Below, piece after piece: positions 20,776-30,108 of a stretch of DNA of 64,000 nucleotides; within the stretch, counting starts at the first letter, position 1; every line of letters begins with the position of its first letter. The notes under the pieces are model-generated. The model saw nothing but the letters and a program-made list of their open reading frames with translations, was not told the origin of the DNA and ran no database searches. A program made the position numbers and the translations under genes. Source of the stretch: Thiorhodovibrio litoralis (GTDB taxonomy: Bacteria; Pseudomonadota; Gammaproteobacteria; Chromatiales; Chromatiaceae); the NCBI RefSeq assembly GCF_033954455.1, contig NZ_CP121473.1, positions 248,001-312,000 on the forward strand. The letters are read 5' to 3'.

Positions 20776-20919
20776 GCAGGCACCAGAAGTACGGCCAAAT
20801 GGTGCGGTGGCCGATCAAACCAAATCCTGAGGTTCTCCTTGCGACTGCTTGTCTCGCAGCACGCCCCGGCATCTAGTTTTGCGTCGCCGCCAGTGGCTGA
20901 TACTCGTTATGGACCAGAA

Positions 20920-20954
20920 GGCTCGGGATCCGGCGGATAGCCTGATCCCGAGCC
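20920..20954. terminator. Candidate hairpin between convergent genes
   Basis: A perfect 11-bp inverted repeat, ggctcgggatc at 20920-20930 and gatcccgagcc at 20944-20954, with a 13-base loop, lies between the secreted-protein gene (plus) and the 3' end of dnaE2 (minus). No T-tract follows on either strand, so it may be a Rho-aided or bidirectional stop, or just mRNA 3' protection. Confidence 0.4.
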
Positions 20955-21009
20955 ATTACATCGCCCGCGCATGCGCCGCCTCCAACATCCCAGCCCCACC
21001 CCAATTCAC

Positions 21010-24000
21010 TTAGTGAAAATCCCGCGACTGGTATTGGAGACGCCCCACTAGGGTATTCAGCAGTGTCGTCTCATCGTGCAGGGTTCTGGCGATCAAGTGC
21101 GTTACCCCGCTCTGGCGCTGCACCTGCGCTCGCACCCGCAGCAGACTGGCGTTGAGTAACGGCTGGCGATAGCGCTCGGCGATCTGGCGCCAGACGATCA
21201 AATTCACATGCCCCGTCTCGTCTTCCAGGGTCACGAAGGTCACCTCGTTGGCCGATGCCGGGCGCTGACGATTGATGACCAGCCCGGCGGTGTCGATGCA
21301 CAGGCCATTGATGGCTTGATCCGCCTCGGCCGCGCTCAGCAGCCGTTTTTTGTTCAGACGCGGACGCAGCAAGGCGAGCGGATGGCGACGCAGGCTCAAG
21401 CCCAGGCTGGCATAGTCAGCGACGATGTTTTCCCCTTCGCTCGGCGCCGCCAATGTCGGGCAGGGATCCGCCGACCCCGCCTCCTCGACCTGCTGAAACA
21501 GCGGTAGCGGCACCTGATATCCGCTAACCTGCCAGGCCGCCTGGTGGCGATCTGCGGCCAGCCCGCGCAAGCAGTCGGCGGCAGCCAGGGCGTTCAGATC
21601 GCGCCGGTCAAGCCGGGCGCGACTGGCCAGCTCCGCCACCGAGGAATAATCCCCCAGCTCGCGCGCCGCGACCAGACGTTCGCCACCGCCACGGCCTAGC
21701 CCCTTGACCAGACGCAGGCCCAGTCGCAGCGCCGGCGCACCCCGTGCATCCGCCTCCAAGGTGCAATCCCAGTCGCTGCTGCGCACATCCGCCGGGCGCA
21801 CCTCGACCCCCTCCCCCTTGGCTGCCCGCACCAGTTGCGCCGGGGCATAAAACCCCATCGGCTGGCTGTTCAAGAGCGCGGCAAAGAAGGCGGCCGGCTC
21901 TTGGCACTTCAGCCAGGCCGAGACATAGACCAAGAGCGCAAAGCTGGCGGCATGGGACTCTGGGAATCCGTATTCGCCAAAGCCCAAAATCTGCCGGTAA
22001 AGTTGCTCGGCAAAGGCCGGTGCGTAGCCGCGTGCGCGCATGCCATCGAGCAGGCGCTGGCGGATATGTCCCAAGCCCCCGCGCTTCTTCCAGGCAGCCA
22101 TGGAACGGCGCAGCCGGTCGGCCTCGCCGGCGTCGAAGCCAGCCGCGACCATGGCGATCTTGATCACCTGTTCCTGAAAAATCGGCACCCCCAAGGTCCG
22201 CCCAAGCACTGAGCGGACCTCCTCGGACGGGTAGCTGACCGGCTCCAGCCCCGCGCGCCGGCGCAGATAGGGGTGCACCATGTCGCCTTGGATGGGCCCG
22301 GGCCGGACGATGGCGATCTGGATCACCAGGTCGTAGAAGCAGGCCGGCTTGATGCGCGGCAGCATCGCCATCTGCGCGCGCGATTCGATTTGAAATACCC
22401 CGGTGGTCTCGGCGCGCCCAATCATCTGATACACCGCCGGGTCTTCCGGCGGGACATCGGCCATCGTCAGCCGCCGACCGCGAAAGTCGCTGATTAGATC
22501 CAGCGCGCGGCGAATCGCGCTTAGCATGCCAAGCGCCAGGCAATCGACCTTGAGCAGCCCGAGCGCGTCGATGTCGTCCTTGTCCCACTGGATCACCGTG
22601 CGCCCGGGCATGGCGGCGTTCTCAATCGGCACCAGCTCGGCCAGCGGTCCGCGGCTGATGACAAAGCCGCCGACATGCTGCGACAGATGCCGTGGCGTGC
22701 CGATCAGCTCTGGCAGCAGCCGCTTAAGCCAGCGCACCGGCCGACTATCGGGGTCGAGACCATGGGCGCGCAACTCTGCCTCGTCCAGCGCCTGCCCGTC
22801 CCACCAGTGGCGCTGCCCGGCGAGCCGGTCGATGCTGTCGGCGGGCAGCCCGAGCGCCTTGCCGAGATCGCGCAGCGCGCTTTTGGGCCGATAACAAATC
22901 ACCTCGGCCGCCAGGGCCGCACGGTCGCGGCCATACTTGGCATAAATGTACTGGATGACCTCCTCGCGGCGTTGGTGTTCGAAGTCGACATCGATATCCG
23001 GCGGCTCGTTGCGCTCGCGCGAGATGAAGCGCTCGAACAACAACTCCATGCGCGAGGGATCAACCTCCGTGATACTCAAGCAATAACAGACCGCCGAGTT
23101 GGCCGCCGAACCACGCCCCTGGCACAGGATGCCGCGCGCGCGGGCGAACTCGACGATATCGAAGACGGTCAGGAAAAAGGGCGCGTAGTCGAGTGCGTCG
23201 ATCAGCTCTAGCTCGTGCGCAAGTAAGCGCTGGACCTTCTCTGGCACGCCATCTGGCCAGCGCCGCCCGGCACCGGCTGCGGTCAGGGTGCGCAGATGGG
23301 CGATGGGGGTCAGGCCCGCCGGCACAACTTCTTGCGGGTACTCATAGCGCAACTCAGCGAGCGAGAATTGGCAACGCTCGGAAATGACCAGAGTCTCGCG
23401 CAGCAGCTCTGGCGGGTAGATGCGCGCCAAGCGCTCGCGCGGGCGCAGATGGCGCTCGCGATTCGCGGCCAGACGGGTGCCAAGGCGCGCAATCGGGCTG
23501 TTGTGGCGGATGGCGGTCAAGGCATCAAGCAAAGGTGCGCGCTCCGGTGCGTGCATCAGCACCTCGCCGACCGCAACCGCCGGCAGCTGACAGCCTTCGG
23601 CCAGCGCGAGCAGTTCGGCGAGTCTGGCCCGGTCATCCCCCTGGCGATGCAGCGCAATACCAAGCCAGGCACGTCCGGGGAACTGCTGGCGCAGCCAGGC
23701 GCCATGTTCCGCTAGTAGCGAAGCGGGCACGGACACCAGACCCGGCAGCCAGATCGCCAGGCAGTGCGCCAGCTGTGAACCGGGCTCCGGACCAACCTTC
23801 AAGCAGGACACGAAATCGGCGCGCGTCAATTGATACCGGCCTTTGGGTGCCTTGCGGCGACCGCGCGCAATCAGCGTGGAGAGCTCACGATACCCGGTCA
23901 GATTCGTCGCCAGCACTAGCAGCCGCGGGCCGTCGACAAGCTCCAGCAGACTGCCGATGATGAGCGCCAGCCCGTGCGACCGGGCCGCGACATGGGCGCG

Positions 24001-24186
24001 CACGCAGCCAGCCAGGGAGCAGTCATCCGTCAGCGCCAGTGCTCGATAGCCCAGCGCGCTGGCTGCTAGGACCAATTCCTCCGGCGAGGAGGCGGCGGAA
24101 AGAAAAGAAAAATGACTCTGACAACAGAGCTCGGCGTAATCGGGCTCAGGTTGAGCGGTGCGCGTGTCGGCAATGGTGTGAAACAC
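21010..24186 (-). CDS. dnaE2: Error-prone DNA polymerase DnaE2 (ImuC)
   Basis: A 1058-residue C-family polymerase of the DnaE2 branch, used in SOS mutagenesis and translesion synthesis. In order: an N-terminal PHP domain (from YAELCCQSHFSFL), the polymerase core with catalytic PDIDVDFEH near 400 and ILCQGRGSAANSAVCYCLS, a helix-hairpin-helix region, and a C-terminal OB fold (VTFVTLEDETGHVNLIVWR). Replicative DnaE1 is longer and carries a beta-clamp tail, so this is not the housekeeping enzyme. The start is GTG 24186, with an AGGG eight bases upstream lying inside the 3' arm of a palindrome that contains a LexA box. The usual partners imuA and imuB are not adjacent. Confidence 0.93.
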   Translation of the reverse strand: MFHTIADTRTAQPEPDYAELCCQSHFSFLSAASSPEELVLAASALGYRALALTDDCSLAGCVRAHVAARSHGLALIIGSLLELVDGPRLLVLATNLTGYRELSTLIARGRRKAPKGRYQLTRADFVSCLKVGPEPGSQLAHCLAIWLPGLVSVPASLLAEHGAWLRQQFPGRAWLGIALHRQGDDRARLAELLALAEGCQLPAVAVGEVLMHAPERAPLLDALTAIRHNSPIARLGTRLAANRERHLRPRERLARIYPPELLRETLVISERCQFSLAELRYEYPQEVVPAGLTPIAHLRTLTAAGAGRRWPDGVPEKVQRLLAHELELIDALDYAPFFLTVFDIVEFARARGILCQGRGSAANSAVCYCLSITEVDPSRMELLFERFISRERNEPPDIDVDFEHQRREEVIQYIYAKYGRDRAALAAEVICYRPKSALRDLGKALGLPADSIDRLAGQRHWWDGQALDEAELRAHGLDPDSRPVRWLKRLLPELIGTPRHLSQHVGGFVISRGPLAELVPIENAAMPGRTVIQWDKDDIDALGLLKVDCLALGMLSAIRRALDLISDFRGRRLTMADVPPEDPAVYQMIGRAETTGVFQIESRAQMAMLPRIKPACFYDLVIQIAIVRPGPIQGDMVHPYLRRRAGLEPVSYPSEEVRSVLGRTLGVPIFQEQVIKIAMVAAGFDAGEADRLRRSMAAWKKRGGLGHIRQRLLDGMRARGYAPAFAEQLYRQILGFGEYGFPESHAASFALLVYVSAWLKCQEPAAFFAALLNSQPMGFYAPAQLVRAAKGEGVEVRPADVRSSDWDCTLEADARGAPALRLGLRLVKGLGRGGGERLVAARELGDYSSVAELASRARLDRRDLNALAAADCLRGLAADRHQAAWQVSGYQVPLPLFQQVEEAGSADPCPTLAAPSEGENIVADYASLGLSLRRHPLALLRPRLNKKRLLSAAEADQAINGLCIDTAGLVINRQRPASANEVTFVTLEDETGHVNLIVWRQIAERYRQPLLNASLLRVRAQVQRQSGVTHLIARTLHDETTLLNTLVGRLQYQSRDFH

Positions 24187-24192
24187 TGGTGA

Positions 24193-24236
24193 GGCCCTGC
24201 TCTATACTGTTTATAAAAACAGTATAGAGCAGGGCC
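24193..24236 (-). promoter_or_regulatory. LexA (SOS) box within a 44-bp perfect palindrome upstream of dnaE2
   Basis: At 24205-24224 the sequence reads TACTGT-N8-ACAGTA, a perfect match to the gammaproteobacterial LexA consensus CTGT-N8-ACAG. The symmetry extends well beyond the operator: arms of 18 bases (24193-24210 and 24219-24236) are exact reverse complements around the 8-base AT-rich centre. The dnaE2 GTG begins six bases beyond the palindrome, and the AGGG Shine-Dalgarno lies in its proximal arm. Confidence 0.88.
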
Positions 24237-24266
24237 AAGGTTTCGGTCTCCAGGCCGAGCAGAAGG

Positions 24267-26294
24267 TTAGCTGCTTGTGAGCGTGCGCAACGCAGTACGC
24301 GGTGTGGCGTGCTGACTCCCGGCCTCGGTGCGGAAGAAGGCCATCGTCTCCTGCAACTGACTGGCCTGACCGCTCAGCTCTTCGGCCGTTGCCGCTAACT
24401 CCTCGGACGAGGAGGCATTCTGTTGGGTGGCTTTGTCGAGCTGGCTCATGGCATCGTTGATCTGCCCGATACCCGAGGCCTGTTCTCCGGATGCGGCTGT
24501 GATCTCTTCGATGAGGTCCGCTGTCTTGACGATGTTGGGCACCATATGGTTCAACAACTTGCCGGCCTCTTCGGCGATGCTGACGCTGCCGGTGGCAAGT
24601 TGGTTGATCTGCTGAGCAGTGACACCGCTGTTTTCGGCAAGCTTACGCACCTCGGCGGCCACCACGGTGAAGCCCTTGCCGTGCTCGCCCGCGCGTGCTG
24701 CCTCGATGGCGGCGTTGAGCGCGAGAAGATTGGTCTTGTAGGCAATATCTTCGATCAGGCCGATCTTGCCGGCGATTTCTTTCATGGCATCGACCGTGCG
24801 CTTGACGGCTTCGCCGCCGCGCCGGGCCTCATCCGCCGAGCTATTGGCGATGCCATTGGTGACGCGGGCATTCTCGGTATTTTGCTGCACCGATGAGTTC
24901 AACTGTTCGATGCTTGCAGTGGTCTGCTCCACACTGGCCGCCTGCTCAGTTGCACCCTGACTCAGTGCCTGCGCCGTCGAGCTCACCTCGCTCGAGGCCG
25001 AGGAGAGATTATCCGCACCCACACGAACCTCACCGACGATCTGACGGAGGCGCTCGACCATTGCGAACATATCCTTATAGACGCCCTGCAGATTGGTTTC
25101 ATCAAACTTGACCGCCAGGTCGCCGTCAGCGACGCGGCGTGTGATATCGGCAATCACGGCCGGCTCACTACCCAGCTGCTTCATGATAATGCGGGTCAGC
25201 AGCACCGCAATGGCGACGCCGATGATGACCGCTAACAAGGTTCCGAAGATGGCGGTATTGATCGCCCGCGCCGATGTGGTTTCAAGGCTGTTCATCCGCG
25301 TGCCCATCAACGCCTCTTCCCTTCCCTTGAAGGTCTTAATCTGTTCACGGAATTTGTCGAAGAACACCTTGCCTTTTTCTTCTCCAACCAACCTGGCCAT
25401 GTCATCCATGGTCTTGGCATCACCAATTTCGCGGCGCAGATTGATTTGGACTTCAACAACATTGTTGATCCAGTCAGTTATGGTTGTGTTGATCTCTTCC
25501 AACAGAGTAACCTGAGCGGGATTGTCGTCCACGGTTTTCGACAAGGAAGCGACTAACTCATAAAAGTTGGCCTTGCCGGTAGTGTAGGGTTCGAGAAATT
25601 CCTCCTTGCCCGCGAGAAGGTAGCCGCGCATCCCGGTTTCCATGTCGACCGCGGCGCCAAGGATCGCCTGCGCGCTCGCGATCACCTCATAGGTATGATC
25701 TACCCAGCCCGCCAATTGCCTGAGTTCGTCAATATCGGTTGCTGTTCTTGCCTTGGCCTGGCGCTGTTGCATCAGCTGCTGTTCGCGTTCGATAAAGGTG
25801 GCAATCTGCCCGCGAAACGCATCGAAGTATTGCTTGCCCCGGGCTTCTCGAACCAGCTTGGCCATGTCGTTCATGGTCTTCGCGTCGCCGATTTCTCGTC
25901 GAAGTTCGATGGCCGGCTCGGTGACATTGACTTGCCACTGATCGATGGTTTCCTTGGTCTCCGCCAGCAATTGCACCTGAGCAGGATTGTCATCGACGGT
26001 CTTTGACAGCTTGCCAATTAGTGCATCAAATGCTTGTTTCCCGCTCTTGTACGGGTCGAGAAACCCCTCCTTTCCCGCAAGTAGATAGCCGCGCATGCCC
26101 GTTTCCATGTCGACGGCGGCAGCTTCGATGCTGGACGCTTCGGCGAGTACTTCATGAGTGTGGTTGACCCACTGAAAATTCTGAAGCAGTGACTTAATGC
26201 TCGTGTAGACCACGATTGAAATGCCAATCATGAGGGCCAGAATTAGAGCGTTGCCCGAAAAAAGTTGAGTTCTGAGCTTTAAGTTTCCAAGCAT
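24267..26294 (-). CDS. Methyl-accepting chemotaxis protein with two tandem CHASE3 domains
   Basis: A 675-residue chemoreceptor. After a membrane helix at ~12-32, two CHASE3 sensor domains follow in tandem (~35-185 and ~195-345). Both contain the near-identical blocks [29 protein letters not shown] and [11 protein letters not shown], so the sensor was internally duplicated. The second membrane helix is near 355-380, then HAMP and the MCP signalling tip [23 protein letters not shown] 26294 was chosen because a GGAG lies 11 bases upstream; the GTG four codons earlier overlaps that GGAG. The ligand is unknown. No che genes are adjacent. Confidence 0.92.
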   Translation of the reverse strand: MLGNLKLRTQLFSGNALILALMIGISIVVYTSIKSLLQNFQWVNHTHEVLAEASSIEAAAVDMETGMRGYLLAGKEGFLDPYKSGKQAFDALIGKLSKTVDDNPAQVQLLAETKETIDQWQVNVTEPAIELRREIGDAKTMNDMAKLVREARGKQYFDAFRGQIATFIEREQQLMQQRQAKARTATDIDELRQLAGWVDHTYEVIASAQAILGAAVDMETGMRGYLLAGKEEFLEPYTTGKANFYELVASLSKTVDDNPAQVTLLEEINTTITDWINNVVEVQINLRREIGDAKTMDDMARLVGEEKGKVFFDKFREQIKTFKGREEALMGTRMNSLETTSARAINTAIFGTLLAVIIGVAIAVLLTRIIMKQLGSEPAVIADITRRVADGDLAVKFDETNLQGVYKDMFAMVERLRQIVGEVRVGADNLSSASSEVSSTAQALSQGATEQAASVEQTTASIEQLNSSVQQNTENARVTNGIANSSADEARRGGEAVKRTVDAMKEIAGKIGLIEDIAYKTNLLALNAAIEAARAGEHGKGFTVVAAEVRKLAENSGVTAQQINQLATGSVSIAEEAGKLLNHMVPNIVKTADLIEEITAASGEQASGIGQINDAMSQLDKATQQNASSSEELAATAEELSGQASQLQETMAFFRTEAGSQHATPRTALRTLTSS

Positions 26295-26458
26295 TTTCTG
26301 ATCCACTCCAGACTTTGAAGTCTCGGGCCGGTGAGTAAGTTAAACGCCAAATTGCCTTTCGGGTCTATTGTCGCGCATCGGGATCATAAAGGCCTGGAGC
26401 GTGATTCACAAAGTTTCATCTTTAGGTATCCCGGCACCGCCCCACAGGGATTGAGTAT

Positions 26459-28525
26459 TCAATAGCTGCCAGCGGTTGGTTGCGCCTCTGGCACTGGCGG
26501 GCTGATGCCGCTATGACGCAGCAAAGCATCCGTGGTCGGTTCGCGCCCGCGAAAGGCGATGAACAGGTCCATGGCCTCGGCCGCACCGCCTTTCTCAAGG
26601 ACGTTTTCCCGGAAAGAGCGGCCGGTGTCGGCATCGAAAATGCCGCGTTCTTCGAACAGCGAGAAGGCGTCGGCTGACAGCACCTCGGCCCATTTGTAGC
26701 TGTAGTAGCCGGCTGCATAGCCGCCGGCGAAGATGTGCGAGAAGCCGTGGGCGAAGCGGTTGAAGGCTGGTGGTTTCATCACCGCGACTTGGTCGCGCAC
26801 CTGATCAAGAATTTGCCCGATGCGCGCGCCGGCAGCCGGGTCGAACTCGCTGTGCAGGCGGAAGTCGAAGAGCGCGAACTCGAGCTGACGCACCATCTGC
26901 ATCGCCGACTGAAAATTGCGCGCCGCGCGCATGCGCTCAAACAAATCATCCGGCAGCGGCTCGCCGGTCTCGACATGACCTGAGATCAGGTCCAGGGACT
27001 CACGCTCCCAGCACCAGTTTTCCATGAACTGACTCGGCAGCTCGACGGCGTCCCAGGGTACATTGTTGATGCCGGCGACGGCCGGGTAGTCGATGCGGGT
27101 CAGCATGTGGTGCAGCCCGTGGCCGAACTCATGAAACAGCGTCAGCACCTCTTGGTGGGTCAGCAGTGCCGGCTTGCCGTCGACCGGCGGGGAGAAGTTG
27201 CACACCAGATAGGCGACCGGAATTTGTCGGTGGCCGTTGCTCCAGTAGCGGTTGGCATAGACGTCCATCCAGGCACCGCCACGCTTTTTCTGGCGCGCGA
27301 AGGGGTCGAGATAGAACTGGGCGCGCAGTTCGCCGTCGCTGTCGTGAATCTGGTAGAAGCGCACATCCGGATGCCAGAGCCCGGGGGCTTCGGCCTCGCT
27401 GATGCGCACGTCGAACAGTCGCCGCGCGGTCTCGAACAGGCCGGGCAGCACCCGGGTGATGGGGAAATAGGGCCTGAGCTCCTCCTGGCTGATGGTGTAT
27501 TTGTGCTGCCGCAGCTGTTCGGAGAAGTAGGCGACATCCCAGGGCTCGAGCGCCTGATGGCCAAGCTCGGAGGCGGCATAGGCGCGGACTTCCTCCAACT
27601 CGGCGCGGGCACGCGCGACCGAGTGCGCGGCAAGATCGGTGAGAAACTCCATCACCTCCAAGGTGGAACGCGCCATCTTGGGTGCCAGAGATAGCTCGGC
27701 ATAGTTGGCGAAGCCGAGCAGTTGTGCCTGCTCATGCCGCAAGGCGAGGATTTCTTCCATCAGCGGTCCGTTGTCCCAGCGCCCGGCATGCGGGCCCTGA
27801 TCCGATGCCCGGGTGCTGTAGGCCTCATAGAGCTCGCGGCGCAGCTCGGCGTCCTTGGCATACATCATCACCGGCAGGTAGGAGGGCATGTCGAGCGTCA
27901 GCACCCAGCCGTCGATGTCGCGCTCGCGCGCCTGCTGGCCGGCTAGTGCCAGGGCGGACTCGGGCAGTCCGGCGAGCGCGTCTTCGTTGGTGATCTGCTT
28001 GTGCCAGGCGTTGGTGGCGTCGAGCAGGTTCTCCTCGTACTGGCTGGTCAGGCGCGTCATGCGCTGATTGATCTCGCGAAAGCGGGCCTTCTTGTCCTCT
28101 GGCAGGTCGACGCCGGAGAGGCGAAACCCGCGAATGCCGTGCTCGAGCATCTTGCGCTGGGCGGCGTCGAGGCCAGGCTCGCGGGCAACCCTTTCATACC
28201 CGCGCAGCAGGTCCGGGTTCTGCCCGACCTCGGTGCCATATTCGCTGAGCTTGGGCAGCCCGGCGTTGTAGGCCTCGCGCAGCGCCTCGGAATTCATCAC
28301 CGCGTTCAGGTGGCTGACTGGCGACCAGCTGAGGCTGAGACGCTCATCGGCCGCTTCGACCGCCTCGATGAAGCTCTCCCAGGTGGCCTTGTCCGGATCG
28401 CGGGTGACGGCGGCGATGGTCGCGCGGCACTCGGCCAGACGCTTGTCCAGTGCCGGGTCGATGTGCTCGGGGCGTATGGCGGCGAACTCAGGCAGGGGTT
28501 GATCGGTCAGAAGCGGATTGGTCAT
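26459..28525 (-). CDS. prlC: Oligopeptidase A (M3 family metallopeptidase)
   Basis: A cytoplasmic zinc endopeptidase that degrades short peptides, including cleaved signal peptides. 688 residues, as expected. The zinc motif HEFGH lies near residue 465 (LFHEFGHGLHHML), with the downstream Glu in the helix around FMENWCWE. The N-terminal start MTNPLLTDQPLPEF is typical of the family. The C-terminal ~20 residues are a short Pro/Ser-rich tail. It appears monocistronic. Confidence 0.95.
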   Translation of the reverse strand: MTNPLLTDQPLPEFAAIRPEHIDPALDKRLAECRATIAAVTRDPDKATWESFIEAVEAADERLSLSWSPVSHLNAVMNSEALREAYNAGLPKLSEYGTEVGQNPDLLRGYERVAREPGLDAAQRKMLEHGIRGFRLSGVDLPEDKKARFREINQRMTRLTSQYEENLLDATNAWHKQITNEDALAGLPESALALAGQQARERDIDGWVLTLDMPSYLPVMMYAKDAELRRELYEAYSTRASDQGPHAGRWDNGPLMEEILALRHEQAQLLGFANYAELSLAPKMARSTLEVMEFLTDLAAHSVARARAELEEVRAYAASELGHQALEPWDVAYFSEQLRQHKYTISQEELRPYFPITRVLPGLFETARRLFDVRISEAEAPGLWHPDVRFYQIHDSDGELRAQFYLDPFARQKKRGGAWMDVYANRYWSNGHRQIPVAYLVCNFSPPVDGKPALLTHQEVLTLFHEFGHGLHHMLTRIDYPAVAGINNVPWDAVELPSQFMENWCWERESLDLISGHVETGEPLPDDLFERMRAARNFQSAMQMVRQLEFALFDFRLHSEFDPAAGARIGQILDQVRDQVAVMKPPAFNRFAHGFSHIFAGGYAAGYYSYKWAEVLSADAFSLFEERGIFDADTGRSFRENVLEKGGAAEAMDLFIAFRGREPTTDALLRHSGISPPVPEAQPTAGSY

Positions 28526-28677
28526 TGGCTGTGAGGAATCTTCGGGTCAAATTGTTGGGCTTTGGAGCTAGCGTGCGTCTGCAACTTGGCAATGGTGGCG
28601 TTTCGGTGCGAGCGCAATAGGCGCAATGGGTGCAGAACGGAGCGGATGCGCAGCGGCTGGCAGCGTGTCGCGGCTGG

Positions 28678-29349
28678 CTACTCCATCAGAAAACCGGTGT
28701 TTTCGGTGCCGCTCACGCGGCCATTGCGCAGCAGTCGCACCTGCGCCTTTTTTGGCCGGGCGGCAAATTTGCGCGGAACGCACAGGTAGTGCCGCCAGAG
28801 TTCTTCGCGCACTGGGTCGGTACCTCGACGGTCGATACCCAACCACTGCGCAGCCAGCCCTGCGGACTCGAAACGATTTTGCTGGCCATAGGCATAGATG
28901 CGATATTCACCGTGCGGCGTGCAGCGCAATCCCTCAAACGAGAGATTGCGGGCGCCGGAAGCGGACTCGGCGACCAGGGTGTAGCGCACCACACCGTCGG
29001 CGCCGGTGTTGAGGCTGCGCGCGTCAATGAAGTAATCGAAGGGCGTATCGGGGTTGTCGAGCCGCACTGGGATCAGGTCCTGCTCGAGCGGCCAGGCAGG
29101 GAGATTGAATCGACCTTCCTTCCAGGACTCGGCGTCGCGCACGCTGTCGGGGGTATCCGGCTCTGCGTCATTGACGAACATGTTCTCCTGTGCTGACACT
29201 GTGGCGCACAGGCTCAAACCCAGTCCCAGTCCTAGTCCCAGTGCCAGCCGGGCCAGTCGCAGCAAAGCAAAGCGGGGCCTGCTGCGATGATGCTCACTGG
29301 TGCAGCGCGAGGCGGTTATCCAGGCATGCAAATCGATCGAACTGTACAT
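28678..29349 (-). CDS. CNP1-like family protein, exported
   Basis: A 223-residue protein with an N-terminal export signal; the hydrophobic core is a repeated Gly-Leu tract (LALGLGLGLGLSLCATVSA). The mature domain matches the CNP1-like family, with WKEGRFNLPAWPLEQDLIPV, ARNLSFEGLRC and YRIYAYGQQNRF visible. CNP1-like proteins occur in beta- and gammaproteobacteria; I know no biochemical function. The repeated CCCAGT-type DNA coding for the Leu-Gly tract could be slippage-prone. The true start may be internal, nearer the hydrophobic core. Confidence 0.75.
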   Translation of the reverse strand: MYSSIDLHAWITASRCTSEHHRSRPRFALLRLARLALGLGLGLGLSLCATVSAQENMFVNDAEPDTPDSVRDAESWKEGRFNLPAWPLEQDLIPVRLDNPDTPFDYFIDARSLNTGADGVVRYTLVAESASGARNLSFEGLRCTPHGEYRIYAYGQQNRFESAGLAAQWLGIDRRGTDPVREELWRHYLCVPRKFAARPKKAQVRLLRNGRVSGTENTGFLME

Positions 29350-29353
29350 AGCG

Positions 29354-29470
29354 CATTACTCTCCCGCAAAATTATCCCGCAAACAGTTTCCAAGATTTCC
29401 GGTCAAGAATTCTCCTCCCAAGAGTTCCACCAATGAGTTCCACAAGAAGTCCCGCCAAGAATTTCCCATA
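29354..29470. repeat. Cluster of degenerate 12-15 bp repeats
   Basis: About five degenerate copies of a unit resembling caagaattccc or caagagttccac follow one another upstream of the gamma-carbonic anhydrase gene (for example caagaattctcctcc, caagagttccac, caatgagttccac, caagaatttccc). Spacing is irregular; no known element matches. Confidence 0.5.
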
Positions 29471-29553
29471 GAAAAGGCCGCTCTCGCCAAGCCGGCGGAG
29501 CATCGTGCTAGCATAGCCGCTGCGATGCATAGGGCCAAATAGCAGGAGTAGCG

Positions 29554-30108
29554 ATGAATAACGTCCGCAGCTATCAGGGTATGGAGCCACAGATTGCCAA
29601 CGATGCCTGGGTCGACGAGACAGCCGTGGTTATCGGCAATGTCCGCATCGGGCCTGAGGCATCAGTCTGGCCGCAGAGCGTGTTGCGCGGTGATATTCAT
29701 CGCATCGAAATCGGTGCCGGCAGCAACATCCAGGATGGCTGCATTCTGCATGTGTCGCACGATAGCCGCTTTCTGCCCGGCGGTGCGCCGACCATCGTGC
29801 GCGACAAGGTCACCGTGGGGCATCAGGCGGTGCTGCATGGCTGCGAAGTGCAGGATCATTGCTTGATCGGCATCGGTGCCAAGGTGCTCGACCGCTCGGT
29901 GCTCAAGCCCTACTGCATGCTCGGCGCCGGTGCCCTGGTGCCACCCGGCAAAGTGCTCGAGGGCGGCTATCTGTACGTCGGCGCGCCGGCGCGCCGCGAG
30001 CGTAAGCTGACGGATCTGGAACTGGAATACCTCGCCTATTCCGCCGAGCACTATATTCAGCTTGCCGTGAAGCATCGCATGACCGTCTCCCTGGGGCTCA
30101 ATGCCTGA
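29554..30108 (+). CDS. Gamma-class carbonic anhydrase family protein
   Basis: A 184-residue left-handed beta-helix protein of the gamma-carbonic anhydrase/YrdA family. Hexapeptide repeats run through the first ~150 residues, and the zinc-ligand histidines lie in ILHVSHD and VTVGHQAVLHGC. Such proteins bind metal as trimers; only some have proven anhydrase activity. ATG 29554 has a good ribosome-binding site (aggag). The 3' end overlaps the start of the SCO gene by 8 bp, so they are coupled, and the same run continues through yjbQ to a RuBisCO-like protein. Confidence 0.92.
   Translation: MNNVRSYQGMEPQIANDAWVDETAVVIGNVRIGPEASVWPQSVLRGDIHRIEIGAGSNIQDGCILHVSHDSRFLPGGAPTIVRDKVTVGHQAVLHGCEVQDHCLIGIGAKVLDRSVLKPYCMLGAGALVPPGKVLEGGYLYVGAPARRERKLTDLELEYLAYSAEHYIQLAVKHRMTVSLGLNA

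Noticed and set aside
24193-24236. Palindrome as an intrinsic terminator of the chemoreceptor gene
   Set aside because: No T-tract follows on the minus strand, and it contains a perfect LexA operator; regulation is the better reading.
29354-29470. CRISPR array
   Set aside because: Repeats are short, degenerate and unevenly spaced, with no cas genes nearby.
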